Assembly (NCBI RefSeq): GCF_028561755.1
Contig: NZ_JAQQTD010000002.1
Location: forward strand, 248,001-312,000
From: Altibacter sp. HG106
GTDB lineage: Bacteria; Bacteroidota; Bacteroidia; Flavobacteriales; Flavobacteriaceae
Length of the DNA: 64,000 nucleotides
Direction: 5' to 3'
Each line of letters begins with the position of its first letter. The first letter of the stretch is position 1. A program made the position numbers and the translations under genes. This document shows, in pieces, positions 1 to 10,200 of the stretch. The notes beneath the pieces were generated by a model that saw only the letters and a list, made by a program, of their open reading frames with translations, was not told the origin of the DNA and ran no database searches.

Positions 1-478
1 AACCATTGGCTAAGAGGATACCGGCACCCACAAATAGACTCTGCATTTGATATCCTAAGCTCAGTTGTTTTTCGGGGAGTTTGTCGCCTACGAAGGCTCT
101 ATACGGTTCCATGGCCATGTTGTTTCCCACATCAAGGATCCATAGTAATCCTACGGCAAACCAGAGCAACGGACTGTGAGGGAAGGCAAACAGGCAAAGA
201 CTTCCCATTAACGCGCCAATCAGGAAATAGGGCTTGCGTCTTCCCCAACGAGGGGACCATGTTTTATCAGACATTGCTCCAATAATAGGTTGCACGATGA
301 GTCCGGTGACCGGGCCGGCGATGTTCAGTATGGGAAGCATCTCTTCGGGAGCACCCAGGTATAGGAAAATAGGATTGATGGCTGTTTGTTGTAAACCGAA
401 ACTGTATTGGATTCCTAAAAACCCAACATTCATGTTTAAAATCTGCCAAAAACTAAGGCTTGGTTTTTTTACGCGCAT
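1..478 (-). CDS. MFS sugar transporter, sucrose/maltose-type (3' part outside window)
   Basis: The frame is open from ATG 478 to the left edge, giving about 159 N-terminal residues of a longer membrane protein. It begins MRVKKPSLSFWQILNMNVGF and shows hydrophobic helices plus the loop 2-3 signature RWGRRKPYFLIGALMG, typical of the GPH/SLC45-like sugar branch of the major facilitator superfamily. Conserved loop residues around GAMSDKTWSPRWGRR also fit. Such proteins import sucrose or malto-oligosaccharides with cations across the inner membrane; the substrate here is inferred from the neighbours (GH32 and an invertase-like enzyme). A LacI-type operator-like palindrome lies about 115 bp upstream. 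The C-terminal two thirds are not visible. Confidence 0.85.
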   Translation of the reverse strand, partial: MRVKKPSLSFWQILNMNVGFLGIQYSFGLQQTAINPIFLYLGAPEEMLPILNIAGPVTGLIVQPIIGAMSDKTWSPRWGRRKPYFLIGALMGSLCLFAFPHSPLLWFAVGLLWILDVGNNMAMEPYRAFVGDKLPEKQLSLGYQMQSLFVGAGILLANG

Positions 479-593
479 GATCACAGAAGTTAAGCAACGA
501 CATTCTTAGTAATGCCATAATTTTAGAGGAGTAATATCTATAATTTTTGGAAATAATGTATTTATTCTACTAAGGAATTGATGAATAGTCAAC

Positions 594-607
594 CGAAAAC
601 GTTATCG
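594..607. promoter_or_regulatory. LacI-type operator-like palindrome upstream of MFS gene
   Basis: CGAAAACGTTATCG matches 13 of 14 bases of the perfect palindrome at 19350-19363. It lies between the invertase-like gene and the MFS gene. On the minus strand both sites are followed by the same context, CGTTTTCGG then CTG or TTG. Regulation by the LacI protein at 19561 is an inference. Confidence 0.6.
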
Positions 608-626
608 AAGTCGCTTCTAGCTTGCT

Positions 627-1805
627 CTAAAGATAGTTGTCATTAAGAGCGGCATGCATAAAAACAATGCCTGAAGCCGTATATCCTAAGGATGGAGTAC
701 CACCGGGTGCTAATGTTTTGGCGTCCAGATATTCATGAAAATTCCAACGAGGCTGATTCTCAAGCGTGTTTTCAAAAGAAGTTACGATTTCTGAAAGATC
801 GTCGTGCATCTTTTGACGGGCAAGTCCCAGACAGAATAACCCCATCCAGACAGGCCAGATACCGCCATTGTGAAAATGTCCCGCTCGATTTTTGAACGCA
901 TAGGAATAATTTCCTTTCAGAAGAAAATAGTCTTCCGAAGTTTCTGTAATTATGGGCCAGAAAGCCGGAATCAAGGTTGTGCCAAGCTCCTTTTTGAAAT
1001 TTGTTAGCCCTTTGGAAACACCTCTTTTTTGAGCTTCCGAAAGAGAGTATAAAAGCATCGCCAGAGAATTTCCGGCGGCGTCAAATCGCTGATCGTAGAT
1101 TCCCGGAAGAATAAAGGAAACAAAATGAGATAGCTCTTGTTGCTGTAGCGTTTCAAAAGGCACACGCTGATAGGCATGGTGAGACTCCATTTCCGGTAGC
1201 GGCCAAAAATTTTGGCGCGTTCGCTCTGTAATGCTTTCGTAGCTATTCTTCTTGTTTGACAGTTCAGACCAAATTTGTTCTGCCCACAACCGCAATACAT
1301 TGTCGTAAAGGGTATATCCATGAACCGGATATTCATCGGCCCAATTTCCACTTAAGGGTGTATATATCCAGCCTTTCCCATTAAATTCACTAGCCTGTAG
1401 AAAGGTTCGCGCTTTTTTTATAATGGGTTGGGCATAATCCCAGAAGTCGTCATCGCTACTGTGTTTATAATAGAAGCAGGCACCCAGAATCCACCAGCTG
1501 GCCGTATCGATTCTACCCACCAGACTTCCGTAGCTTACCGTGTCTTCTTCGGGCGCTACGTTTGATGGTATCATTCCCAAATCGTGTTGTCGATCGCCCA
1601 GCGTTCGCAACGATCGGTGTAAGCCGTCCAACAGCCTGTCTTCGTTCAAAAGAACGCCTGCGAGTCCGCATACCACACTATCCCGCGCCCATATTCGTTT
1701 ATAGTTATCGCTCTTTTGGGTACTCGCCAGAAAACCGTGCGGTGTCAGCAAATCGAATAATAACTCGGTTGCTTTTGGCAATAAGGTGGCTATGGAAACA
1801 CGCAT
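627..1805 (-). CDS. (alpha/alpha)6-barrel glycosidase, neutral-invertase (GH100)-like
   Basis: A 392-residue protein with no signal peptide, so probably cytoplasmic. Visible landmarks are KRIWARDSVVCGLAG near residue 36 (an Arg-Asp motif common in (alpha/alpha)6 glycosidases), GRIDTASWWILGAC near 98, NWADEYPVHGYTLYDNVLR near 155 and GGIWPVWMGLFCLG near 315. The set resembles neutral/alkaline invertases (GH100) and the debranching-enzyme (amylo-1,6-glucosidase) domain; I cannot separate these by eye. Next to an MFS importer and within a GH32 locus, intracellular hydrolysis of sucrose or a short fructoside is the best guess. It is shorter than cyanobacterial invertases (about 460 residues). It is separated by 10 bp from the upstream gene and is probably co-transcribed with it. 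Confidence 0.7.
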   Translation of the reverse strand: MRVSIATLLPKATELLFDLLTPHGFLASTQKSDNYKRIWARDSVVCGLAGVLLNEDRLLDGLHRSLRTLGDRQHDLGMIPSNVAPEEDTVSYGSLVGRIDTASWWILGACFYYKHSSDDDFWDYAQPIIKKARTFLQASEFNGKGWIYTPLSGNWADEYPVHGYTLYDNVLRLWAEQIWSELSNKKNSYESITERTRQNFWPLPEMESHHAYQRVPFETLQQQELSHFVSFILPGIYDQRFDAAGNSLAMLLYSLSEAQKRGVSKGLTNFKKELGTTLIPAFWPIITETSEDYFLLKGNYSYAFKNRAGHFHNGGIWPVWMGLFCLGLARQKMHDDLSEIVTSFENTLENQPRWNFHEYLDAKTLAPGGTPSLGYTASGIVFMHAALNDNYL

Positions 1806-1815
1806 AGATTACAAC

Positions 1816-2721
1816 TTAATCGATTAAAGGTAAATAAATATCTGCTTCCCAACTAAGGGGGTCGCCACCAGTAACGTGTGGATCGTTGCGATAATATTCA
1901 ATGGGTTTACCGTTGTGTTTATAGCCATGACGCTGAGCGTACTGTAATAAATAATACCAACTCAAATGGGATATCCGATAGTTTCCACGGAAGCTGAGGT
2001 GTAACGCCTTTTGTTCGGGTCGGGTTCCCAATTGAATCTCAGGGATCTCAGGGGGTACAGCATCTTTTGCGATAGGAAAGGAAAAATGAAATTGCATGGT
2101 GTTTTCTTCTCTGTTCCAGGCGACGACTTCAGAAAATGGATCGTCTTTGAGTTTAAGCGAATCCTCTTTTATGTAGCTCATGATGGTATAGATATTTCGC
2201 ACCATCACATTTGCCTTTTGATCGACTTTCGCGTCTAAGGTCAGATAACTATAAAAGGTGCCGGGAATGGTGGTTTCAGACACGGGTGTAACTCGAAATG
2301 CCTTTTTGGTTTCTTTGAGTACTTCGGCGATCGCAGAGGCATTTTTAATATTTGTTTTTGTAAACGCATTCTGAACAAAAGGGGTGGCTATTTTTTGCTG
2401 AAAGGAATGTTGCTCATCGGTGATCCATACCTTCACTTGGGTAGTAGAATCGTCAACACTGCGCAAGAACCATTGATAGGTGCTGATGGAATCATTGTAA
2501 TACACACGCTGCATCAGTTTCTTTTCAAAATCGTTCTGAAGCAATTCAATTGAATCGATGTCTGCATCCGAAAAACGCTCCCAATCGGCAATTTGCAGGG
2601 CTACCAGTCCTTTAGGCAGGGGCGTGGTAAACGTAATTTGATGGTGGTGTTTCCGAAGAAAAAAGTACCATCCCAGTACCCCAACGATCAGTAATAGTAT
2701 CGCAATTTTAAGGAAACGCAT
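1816..2721 (-). CDS. Membrane-anchored protein with GyrI-like effector-binding domain
   Basis: A 301-residue protein with one N-terminal membrane helix (residues about 5-22, ILLLIVGVLGWYFFL). A SRPBCC-like region follows (about 30-190), and the C-terminal part (about 195-301) resembles the GyrI/AraC-effector-binding fold, ending in GGDPLSWEADIYLPLID, a typical GyrI-like finish. GyrI-like domains bind small molecules; here there is no DNA-binding domain. The role is unknown. It starts 3 bp after the upstream haloperoxidase-like gene and precedes the invertase-like gene by 10 bp, so it belongs to the same leftward operon. Confidence 0.7.
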   Translation of the reverse strand: MRFLKIAILLLIVGVLGWYFFLRKHHHQITFTTPLPKGLVALQIADWERFSDADIDSIELLQNDFEKKLMQRVYYNDSISTYQWFLRSVDDSTTQVKVWITDEQHSFQQKIATPFVQNAFTKTNIKNASAIAEVLKETKKAFRVTPVSETTIPGTFYSYLTLDAKVDQKANVMVRNIYTIMSYIKEDSLKLKDDPFSEVVAWNREENTMQFHFSFPIAKDAVPPEIPEIQLGTRPEQKALHLSFRGNYRISHLSWYYLLQYAQRHGYKHNGKPIEYYRNDPHVTGGDPLSWEADIYLPLID

Positions 2722-2724
2722 CGC

Positions 2725-4071
2725 TTATTTCTTCATTGTAATGGTTTCATTCACCAGTCGTCCCAAAGCGCGACCTTGTTTCAATCCTTCATCTATGGCG
2801 GCCCGATAGTGGATACCCCCATATAGCCTGCTGAGCGCAGCTTCATCGGCCGCTTTATTGAAGGAAGGAAAGGAGCGAACGGGTATTCCATATGGCACTT
2901 CGGTATCGTCTTCAAAGGCAAAATCATCTCCAAACAAATCGGTTAGGACGGTGGAAGCTGCTCCCGATACCACCGAATGACCGCTGGTATATTCTGGAAA
3001 CGGCGGTGTTTGTAAAATGGGCTTCCAGTTTTCGTCTATGTGAAGATTAATCAAAGTTTCAGGCCGAATCAAATTACTGCGGTACTTTTCATCCCAGCAG
3101 CTAATAAATCCATCAAAAATCGCCATGGCCGTTTTCGTATAGGCGTGAACCGTCGCGTTGAAATCGGTTTCGGCCTGCTCTGTAGCAATTTCAGTGATGC
3201 CAATCCAATGGGCTCCCGGAGTAATTTTCTTAGTGGCAAACATCAAATGTCCACGGGTCACTGATACATACGGATTGCAATCCCAAAATTGCGCGATCCC
3301 AATCTCTTCTGAAGTATCACCGGCTTCGGTAATCCCCTGACTAACTTCATATACCTCTAGGAGTTCACGATAAAACTGACTGTCTTCCTCCAGCGAAAAT
3401 TCCGGTGGCGGAATGGGTTGAAATTGATTGGCAGAATCTAGCACAAACGGTCTAATCTTCATCCAGTGAGGCTCAATCCCGTCCATGTAGGCTGGTGGTG
3501 TGGGTTGCCAGCGTCCAGGTTCGTCGGTATTCACTGTAAACTTAGACATGGTACGAGTCTCTTTGTACAGGTCTTCGTTCATCCAGGCACGGATATGATC
3601 GGCAACTTCGAGTCCGTATTCCTTAGCCTCCATAAACTCAGCGTCGTTTTGCTGCGACCATTGTTGGTAGAGACTGTCTGAAAATTGCTGCATACGTTCT
3701 TCTGAAAAGATTAACGACTGACTCAAATTCATGTGTGCTACCATGGCTGCCAGTGGATAATTAAGTTGTTTGTTTTTTGGCGTTGGTATGGCCGTGAGTC
3801 CGTTTATTTGCCCAGCGAGCGATTGATAGGTGCTGTCTCCCTGTGCGACGATTTCGTAGGCAGCAATATTCGGGTAGGAGTAAATTCTGCTGGCCACCGG
3901 GGGCGAGAAGATATCATGCACCATAATATCGGTCACCTGATCGACGCTATTTCTAAAGTCATCCGGACTAATTTGTATGGGTTCTTTTTCCTGGCAACTT
4001 ACAATAAGTAGCCCTGTAAAAAGTAGCTTAAGGGGTGTTTTTATCCAATTCATAAAGCGCTGAAGTTTCAT
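2725..4071 (-). CDS. Vanadium-dependent haloperoxidase/PAP2-type lipoprotein
   Basis: A 448-residue protein with a lipoprotein signal (LLFTGLLIVSC at residues about 16-26). The vanadate/phosphate-binding triad of the PAP2/vanadium haloperoxidase superfamily is present: YRSNLIRPETL (Arg-Pro), EYTSGHSVVSGAAS (Ser-Gly-His) and SRLYGGIHYRAAIDEG (Arg, His, Asp). The family holds halide-oxidising enzymes and phosphatases; which chemistry applies cannot be told. It overlaps the upstream FG-GAP gene by 44 bp if started at ATG 4071, or 26 bp if at ATG 4053, where a compact signal peptide MNWIKTPLKLL begins. Lipidation plus position beside SusC/D-linked lipoproteins suggests an envelope location. Confidence 0.8.
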   Translation of the reverse strand: MKLQRFMNWIKTPLKLLFTGLLIVSCQEKEPIQISPDDFRNSVDQVTDIMVHDIFSPPVASRIYSYPNIAAYEIVAQGDSTYQSLAGQINGLTAIPTPKNKQLNYPLAAMVAHMNLSQSLIFSEERMQQFSDSLYQQWSQQNDAEFMEAKEYGLEVADHIRAWMNEDLYKETRTMSKFTVNTDEPGRWQPTPPAYMDGIEPHWMKIRPFVLDSANQFQPIPPPEFSLEEDSQFYRELLEVYEVSQGITEAGDTSEEIGIAQFWDCNPYVSVTRGHLMFATKKITPGAHWIGITEIATEQAETDFNATVHAYTKTAMAIFDGFISCWDEKYRSNLIRPETLINLHIDENWKPILQTPPFPEYTSGHSVVSGAASTVLTDLFGDDFAFEDDTEVPYGIPVRSFPSFNKAADEAALSRLYGGIHYRAAIDEGLKQGRALGRLVNETITMKK

Positions 4072-7000
4072 TATTATAAACGACCAAAAGGTGTTCCTTT
4101 TGATCTATCATTAGGGTTCTTAAGTGTCGAACCGATTTTTGATAAAAATCGATCCCGTACTGAAAGGCGGGACGGTGTTCTTTTTCGGAATGGATCACGC
4201 TACCGGAAAAGCTATCAAACCTTCCGTGAAACGGAATGACCCCAAAATAATTTCCGCCGGCCAGTAGATATTCTTTTTCTGACACCGAAGCGAAGGCAGT
4301 AAGGGGCGCGATCTGCAAGGGCCCCTCCAATGGGTGCCAGGAGAAGCGGCCATTATCGTTTCGCAAATAGCCTGAGGCCAGCTCGGTTACTTCGTATCGA
4401 ACAGCTTTCTGAAGGGCGGCTTCGCCAAAAACAGCCTTTATATCTTTTCCTGCAAAATCAGAATAGGCTACAAATTTCTTGCGAAGATACACCAATTGTT
4501 CGGCCAACTCGTTCAAACCAAGTAGCGGGTAATAGCTGCCGTTCTTTTCGATGGCGATCACGGTTTCTGAAGTACCGTTAGCGTCAAAATCGTCATAGTA
4601 CATGTGTAGGGGAAATGCGGTACTTGCCTTCAGTTTCGAATTCAATCCCCAGTTTCCGAGGACATAATCCATATCGCCATCGTGATCCATGTCGTGTGCC
4701 GCAACCGTTTGCCAGAGTCCGAATAACGGAGGACCTTCCAGATTTTTTAAGTGGAAATGACCCTCGCGATTTTCCAGAAACGTAGGAGGCATCCATTCTC
4801 CAACAACCAACAGATCTTCGTCACCATCCTTGTCGAAATCGGTCCAAAGGGCATCGGTCACCATTCCTTCAAATTCAATTTTTTGATGCATGGGGAGCAA
4901 TTCTTCCGAAGAAATCTTGAAGAGGTACGAGCTCACTTTCTTCCCAAAATCTAGGGGTTTTGAGTGATTTCCCACAAAAACAAAGCCTTCTTGTTCGGAA
5001 GCGGTGATTACGGCGGTGTTGACCATTTCATCCGTCCATTGTTTTTTTTGGAAGCCCTCCTCACTTCCCAAATAGAGGAAATCTTTCAAATCTTGTAAGG
5101 AAGCTTGTACGCGATTCCCTCCGTTTCCGATGAGAATATCGTTATACCCGTCCTTATTTACATCCAGAATTGCTGCGGTCACATTTTCTGACAGCGAATC
5201 TGATCTGAGCTCCGGAAAGGCGTGTGGCTGAAAACCATTGCCCTGTTGCAAGAAAACGGAGGCCGGTTGTCCTACGGCGCCTCCAAAGAAAATATCGGAG
5301 GTGCCATTGTTGTCGAGATCACCAAGGGCCAGAGCGGGTCCGCGATCTGATAGTTGGTAGGGGATCAGCTTTTGTACGTTGAAATCGGAGTAGGTGTCTT
5401 CCCGGTGCGTAAACGCAAGCGAATTGGCTTCGGAGGCGCGTTTCCATTCAAAATTGTTTGTTTCGGAAGCGGCGGGTTGCCAGGGAATGGTCTGTTTTGG
5501 AGCGATAGCGAGGGTAGTGTTGATAGAAGGTTCTACAAGTGTTTGTAAGGTCCTGTTAGGCCAAATGATCTGCAGCGAATCAACCTTAGTCTGGGCGGGG
5601 ATTCCAAAATGCAGGACGTTTTCACTTGTGGCTTGCCACCCCTTGTTAGGGTATAGTTCGCGGAATTGCATGCCGTCTTCGGTAAACAGCATCGCTTTGG
5701 TTCCAATTCCCGCGGTGTTTGGTGCTGCATATTGAAATTGCAGTTTGAGATAGTGTTGCTGTTGATTGGTTTGATTGATATACACCGTGGGCACGTTATT
5801 GATATTTTGGGTTACCACATCTAAGTCACCATCCCCGTCCAGGTCACCGATGGCTGTGGCCCCCGAAATACTGGGTGTTTCCTTAAGCCATTGGGTGCTT
5901 TGATCTTTAAAGGTCCCTTCTTCGGTACCTTGGTATACGTAATTGGCAACCGCGCCCGAAGGCATCATTTCTAAGGCCTGTTGATCTACCAATCGCGATT
6001 CGCTCATCTTTTTTTGAATTTGCTCGTTGGACGCAAAGCGAATAAAATCGAGGTCATTGGGTCGCTTCGGAATTCCGTTAGAGATGAACAGGTCTTCGTA
6101 CCCATCCTGATTGAAGTCGGCAAAGAGCGCGCTCCAGCTCCAATCGGTTGCGGCAATTCCGCTTTGAAGCGCTTGCTCACTAAAATTTCCGCTCGCTTGA
6201 TTCAGAAATAACATATTTCGCGCGTATTGATAGTGATATCCAAACTGCTCGGTCCGCATTTTAAGGGTGTGGTAGGTGTCGTCACCTTCTGAAGATTTTA
6301 AAACCGTCTCATCTTGTGGCAACATATCCAGAGAAATCAGGTCTGGGCGCCCGTCTCTATTGACATCTCCTACGGCATTTCCCATGGAAAATCGGGAAGT
6401 ATGCCCAAAATGTGTTTTGAGACGTTCCGTAAAGGTGCCATCGCCATTATTCACGTAATAATAGTCGTCTTCATGGAAATCATTTCCCACATAGATGTCT
6501 GGGTAGCCATCTTGGTTAAAGTCGGATACCGACAATCCCAGTCCGTACCCATTATCGCCGCCAAAGATCCCTGCCTGCGCGCTCACATCGGTAAAGCGCC
6601 CGTCGTTATTTTGGAGGAGTCGGTCACCGCTCTTCGGGTTTCTGCGGTTCCGAATTTGTGCCCTTCCGAAGGACTCTTGCGTGTGCACAGCATGGTTTAG
6701 GACGTATGCATCCAAATCGCCATCGAGATCGTAGTCAAAAAAGGCTGCCGTTGTCCCATAGGCCGAAAGATCTAGTCCGTGTGCTTTGGAAGCTTCCACA
6801 AAAGTCAAATCCCCTTGATTAATAAACAGTTCATTATGGCCCTGAAATCCATTGATACCCACCACCGCAAGTACGTAAATGTCTAGGAGACCATCTCCGT
6901 TGACATCCGCCATGACCGCACCGGTATTCCAGGAACTCTTGCCTTGAATTCCCGCCTTCTCTGAAATATCTTCAAAGGATAAATCTCCCTTGTTGATATA

Positions 7001-7270
7001 AAGTTTGTTGGGTCCTTGATTGCTGCTGAAAAACAGATCTGGGAGTCCGTCGTTATTGATATCTCCCATGGCAAGTCCGCCACCGTTGTAAAAATAGAGA
7101 TAGTCTAAGATATTGAGCGAGTCGCTTTCCTTGAGTTGATGCCTATAATCGATACCAAGTGCTGACGCTTTCATTGTTTTGAACAGCCGGTGTACCGGCA
7201 CTTCTTCTGAAGCCGATTCACAAGCTACAATTACAAGTACGAGCCAAAGCAGCAGTAGCGTTTTACTCAT
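4028..7270 (-). CDS. FG-GAP/VCBS repeat lipoprotein with ASPIC-UnbV domain, copy 3
   Basis: A 1080-residue protein with a lipobox (LVLVIVAC at residues about 10-17). Two beta-propeller-like blocks of FG-GAP/VCBS repeats flank a central ASPIC-UnbV domain (about 510-585, GIGTKAMLF ... DSLQIIWPN). Repeats carry Asp-rich calcium-binding loops such as DINNDGLPDLFF, DVNGDGLLDIYV, DYDLDGDLDAYV and DFNQDGYPDIYV. It is the third of three tandem paralogs downstream of SusCD, overlapping the second by 8 bp. Surface exposure is inferred from lipidation and context; a role in glycan capture or display is a guess. UnbV-containing proteins are sometimes called RNA-binding in databases, which does not fit an exported lipoprotein. 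Confidence 0.85.
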   Translation of the reverse strand: MSKTLLLLWLVLVIVACESASEEVPVHRLFKTMKASALGIDYRHQLKESDSLNILDYLYFYNGGGLAMGDINNDGLPDLFFSSNQGPNKLYINKGDLSFEDISEKAGIQGKSSWNTGAVMADVNGDGLLDIYVLAVVGINGFQGHNELFINQGDLTFVEASKAHGLDLSAYGTTAAFFDYDLDGDLDAYVLNHAVHTQESFGRAQIRNRRNPKSGDRLLQNNDGRFTDVSAQAGIFGGDNGYGLGLSVSDFNQDGYPDIYVGNDFHEDDYYYVNNGDGTFTERLKTHFGHTSRFSMGNAVGDVNRDGRPDLISLDMLPQDETVLKSSEGDDTYHTLKMRTEQFGYHYQYARNMLFLNQASGNFSEQALQSGIAATDWSWSALFADFNQDGYEDLFISNGIPKRPNDLDFIRFASNEQIQKKMSESRLVDQQALEMMPSGAVANYVYQGTEEGTFKDQSTQWLKETPSISGATAIGDLDGDGDLDVVTQNINNVPTVYINQTNQQQHYLKLQFQYAAPNTAGIGTKAMLFTEDGMQFRELYPNKGWQATSENVLHFGIPAQTKVDSLQIIWPNRTLQTLVEPSINTTLAIAPKQTIPWQPAASETNNFEWKRASEANSLAFTHREDTYSDFNVQKLIPYQLSDRGPALALGDLDNNGTSDIFFGGAVGQPASVFLQQGNGFQPHAFPELRSDSLSENVTAAILDVNKDGYNDILIGNGGNRVQASLQDLKDFLYLGSEEGFQKKQWTDEMVNTAVITASEQEGFVFVGNHSKPLDFGKKVSSYLFKISSEELLPMHQKIEFEGMVTDALWTDFDKDGDEDLLVVGEWMPPTFLENREGHFHLKNLEGPPLFGLWQTVAAHDMDHDGDMDYVLGNWGLNSKLKASTAFPLHMYYDDFDANGTSETVIAIEKNGSYYPLLGLNELAEQLVYLRKKFVAYSDFAGKDIKAVFGEAALQKAVRYEVTELASGYLRNDNGRFSWHPLEGPLQIAPLTAFASVSEKEYLLAGGNYFGVIPFHGRFDSFSGSVIHSEKEHRPAFQYGIDFYQKSVRHLRTLMIDQKEHLLVVYNNETSALYELDKNTP

Positions 7271-10200
7271 TGGTTGCGAAGACTTTCGGTTTTTGATTAT
7301 TGATGGCTACATAAAAGAACTCAACGCCGTCGCGATCCTTGAAGGTAGCGATGTGTTTTACTTCTTCTCGAACAAAAAAGCCACTGGAGTTATAGTCTTC
7401 CCAGGAAAAATTCATGTTGCCATCGTTTAACAGAACGCTTCCGTAGTTGGCATCTAAGCGAGAGTATTGCGGTTTGAACTCATAGTCATTTCCGCCCAAA
7501 ACGATATCTAGATTACCGTCATTATTCACATCGGTACAGGCAATCCCACAGACGCAGGAAAGTTGTGCTCTTGCGGGAAGCGGTTTTGTACCGAAGGTCC
7601 CATCGCCATTATTGATAGCGATTACGGAGGAAGAGGTAGCTACCTCCCTAACGGTAGCACGTGCCAGTGTTTCTTCTGGAAATAGTTCTTGAATCGATTT
7701 TTTGGCGTACTCGGATGCTTTTAGGTTTTGCTTTTTCAATTTTACCAGTTGGGAAACGATCTCCTTTTTCTGATGAATCGGCATGTCGCGTCCGTCGATT
7801 TGTTGGGTCATAATTTGTTCGATGGTTCCATTGTTGTCGAAGTCATTAATCCATAACTTGATAAGGCTTGTTTCGGAAGGAGTATAGTGAATATTTTCTC
7901 CCTGGTTTCCGAAGATAAAGTCTACATCGCCATCCTGATCGATATCGGTTGCATGAATAGTGTTCCACCATCCTTTTAGGTTCGCTAAAGGCGAGGCGTT
8001 CTTTTGAAGTTTGCCATCGCTAAATTGATAGAATTCCGGAGCCCCCCAGTCAGATACGGTAACGAGCACCTTCGTATTGTTCAGCTCAAGCCATGTTGCG
8101 TCGGTGATCATTCCACTGGTTTTTGTCGCTTCAACCACGGATGGTTTTTCGAGAAAAGTTCCATCGCCCTGATTTTCCAAATACCGATGCTTGGGAGTAA
8201 CACCGTAAATACCCACCACACTTCTGGAACCAACGAATAAGTCGATATCGCCATCGTCATCCATGTCGGCCGGAGTGATTACCGATACGTTGTAACTGGA
8301 AGGCGGTTGATTGAAATCTATCCGCGTAAAATTACCCTTGCCATCGTTTTTGTACAAGCGTATCCCAGCGTCGATGGTTTGGGTTACCTGGTTTCCACCT
8401 GAGCCAACAGCAAGATCGAGATCGCCATCGCCATCCATGTCAAAAAAACTAGCTGCGGTGTCTTCATAGGTAGCGTCTTCTGAAAATACTTCAGCTGGCT
8501 TGGGGACCAAGGCTCCTTTTCCTTGATGTCTATATAGCATGCCGGGCTGCCCCACAGCTCCGCCCGTAAAAATGTCTTCATTTCCATCGCCATCGATATC
8601 ACCTACAGCTACGGCAGGCCCTTCTTGTGACACCATCCGATTGATCATCCCTTCAAAATCAAAATCAACGTACGTATTCTCTTCGTGTTTTACCAGTTTT
8701 GAATTGTCTCGTTCGGTAAATAAGGTTTTTACGGCGTTTTGTCTTGGTATATAGCGTTCGGAAGCTTCCGAATGTAGCAACTGCAAGGTTTGGTTGGCGG
8801 TGATATTTGTTAGCAGCGTGGTTTGATCATCCGGCCAAATTACACGAATGGAATCGATGGTTTCCGCAGCCCCTAAACCAATGGTCATTCCGTATTCCAT
8901 AGACGACTGAAAGCCGCGCGACGGAATCATTTCCTGCAGCACCACCTGATCGTCGTAATACATTTTGATAGTGGTGCCAATCGCAAATCGATTTTTCTCG
9001 GGTCCCTCGAAGCGAAGCTTTACGAAGTTGTTATCTGTTTGCTCGTTCGTGTTATTTCGGTAGAGAAATGATGGCATATTTACATTGTTAACTACTAAAT
9101 CCAGGTCACCGTCATTGTCTAGATCGCCGTAAGCGGCACCGTTACTAAGACTTGGTTCCCCAAGTCCCCATTCCGTTGCTTTATTGGAAAAGGTAAGGTC
9201 TTTGTTGTTGCTGTAGGCATAATTAGGAAGGTACACCACCGGCATTTTATTGATGATCGAATCGATGGCTTCCTTTTTCCCGGTTAGCGCCATTTTTTGG
9301 ATGATCTCATTGGCAAAGAAATCTACAAAATCCAAGTCGGTAAGGTCGTGGTTGATCCCATTGGTAATAAAGATGTCTCTAAAACCGTCGTTATCCATAT
9401 CGAACATAAGTCCAGACCAGCTCCAATCGGTGGCAGAAATTCCGCTGTAATAGGCAATTTCAGAAAACGTGCCATTGCCATTATTGAGTTGAAGGGTATT
9501 TTGAATGTATTGCTGATGAAAATCTTTGCTTTGTTTCAGCTTGAACACATTGTAACCTTCAAATTCCATAACCGATTTAACCCGTTGATCGCCATCCGGA
9601 AGCATATCGGTAATAAACACATCTGCATTTCCATCGTTATTGATGTCGGCCATATCAACTCCCATGGCAGATAGGCAGAGATGCGACATCCAACTTTTGA
9701 TGTCTTCGGTAAAAGTCCCGTCCTGATTATTGATATACAAGTAGTCCCGCTCGTAAAAATCGTTAGAAACGTAAATGTCGGGGTAAAGATCGTTATTAAC
9801 ATCGCTAATCATGACCCCCAGCCCGAAGCCAATCAAGCTCCCATAGATGCCCGCCTCTTCGCTTACTTCCGTAAAGGTGTCGCCATCGTTCCGCAACAAC
9901 ATATCGCCCACGCCTCTAAAAATCTTCGGGATATCCCAATTCTGCGCTCTCACGTCGCGCTGATGTGCAAACCCTAAGCTACTCACTGGAACATTGCTGT
10001 TGTTCAAAATATAGGCGTCGAGATCGCCATCTTTATCATAGTCAAAAAAGGTAGCATGGGTACTGAAACCGGTTTTCGCTAGATTGTATTCGTCAGCCAT
10101 TTCGGTGAAGGTGAGGTCTCCATTATTCATGTACAGGTCGTTGTCATGATTGTTGCCTTCCATATTTCCAGCATTGCTCACATAGATGTCGAGCAAGCCA

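Noticed and set aside
234-509. Open frame on the plus strand across the MFS gene
   Set aside because: It is antisense to a clear transporter reading frame and has no domain.
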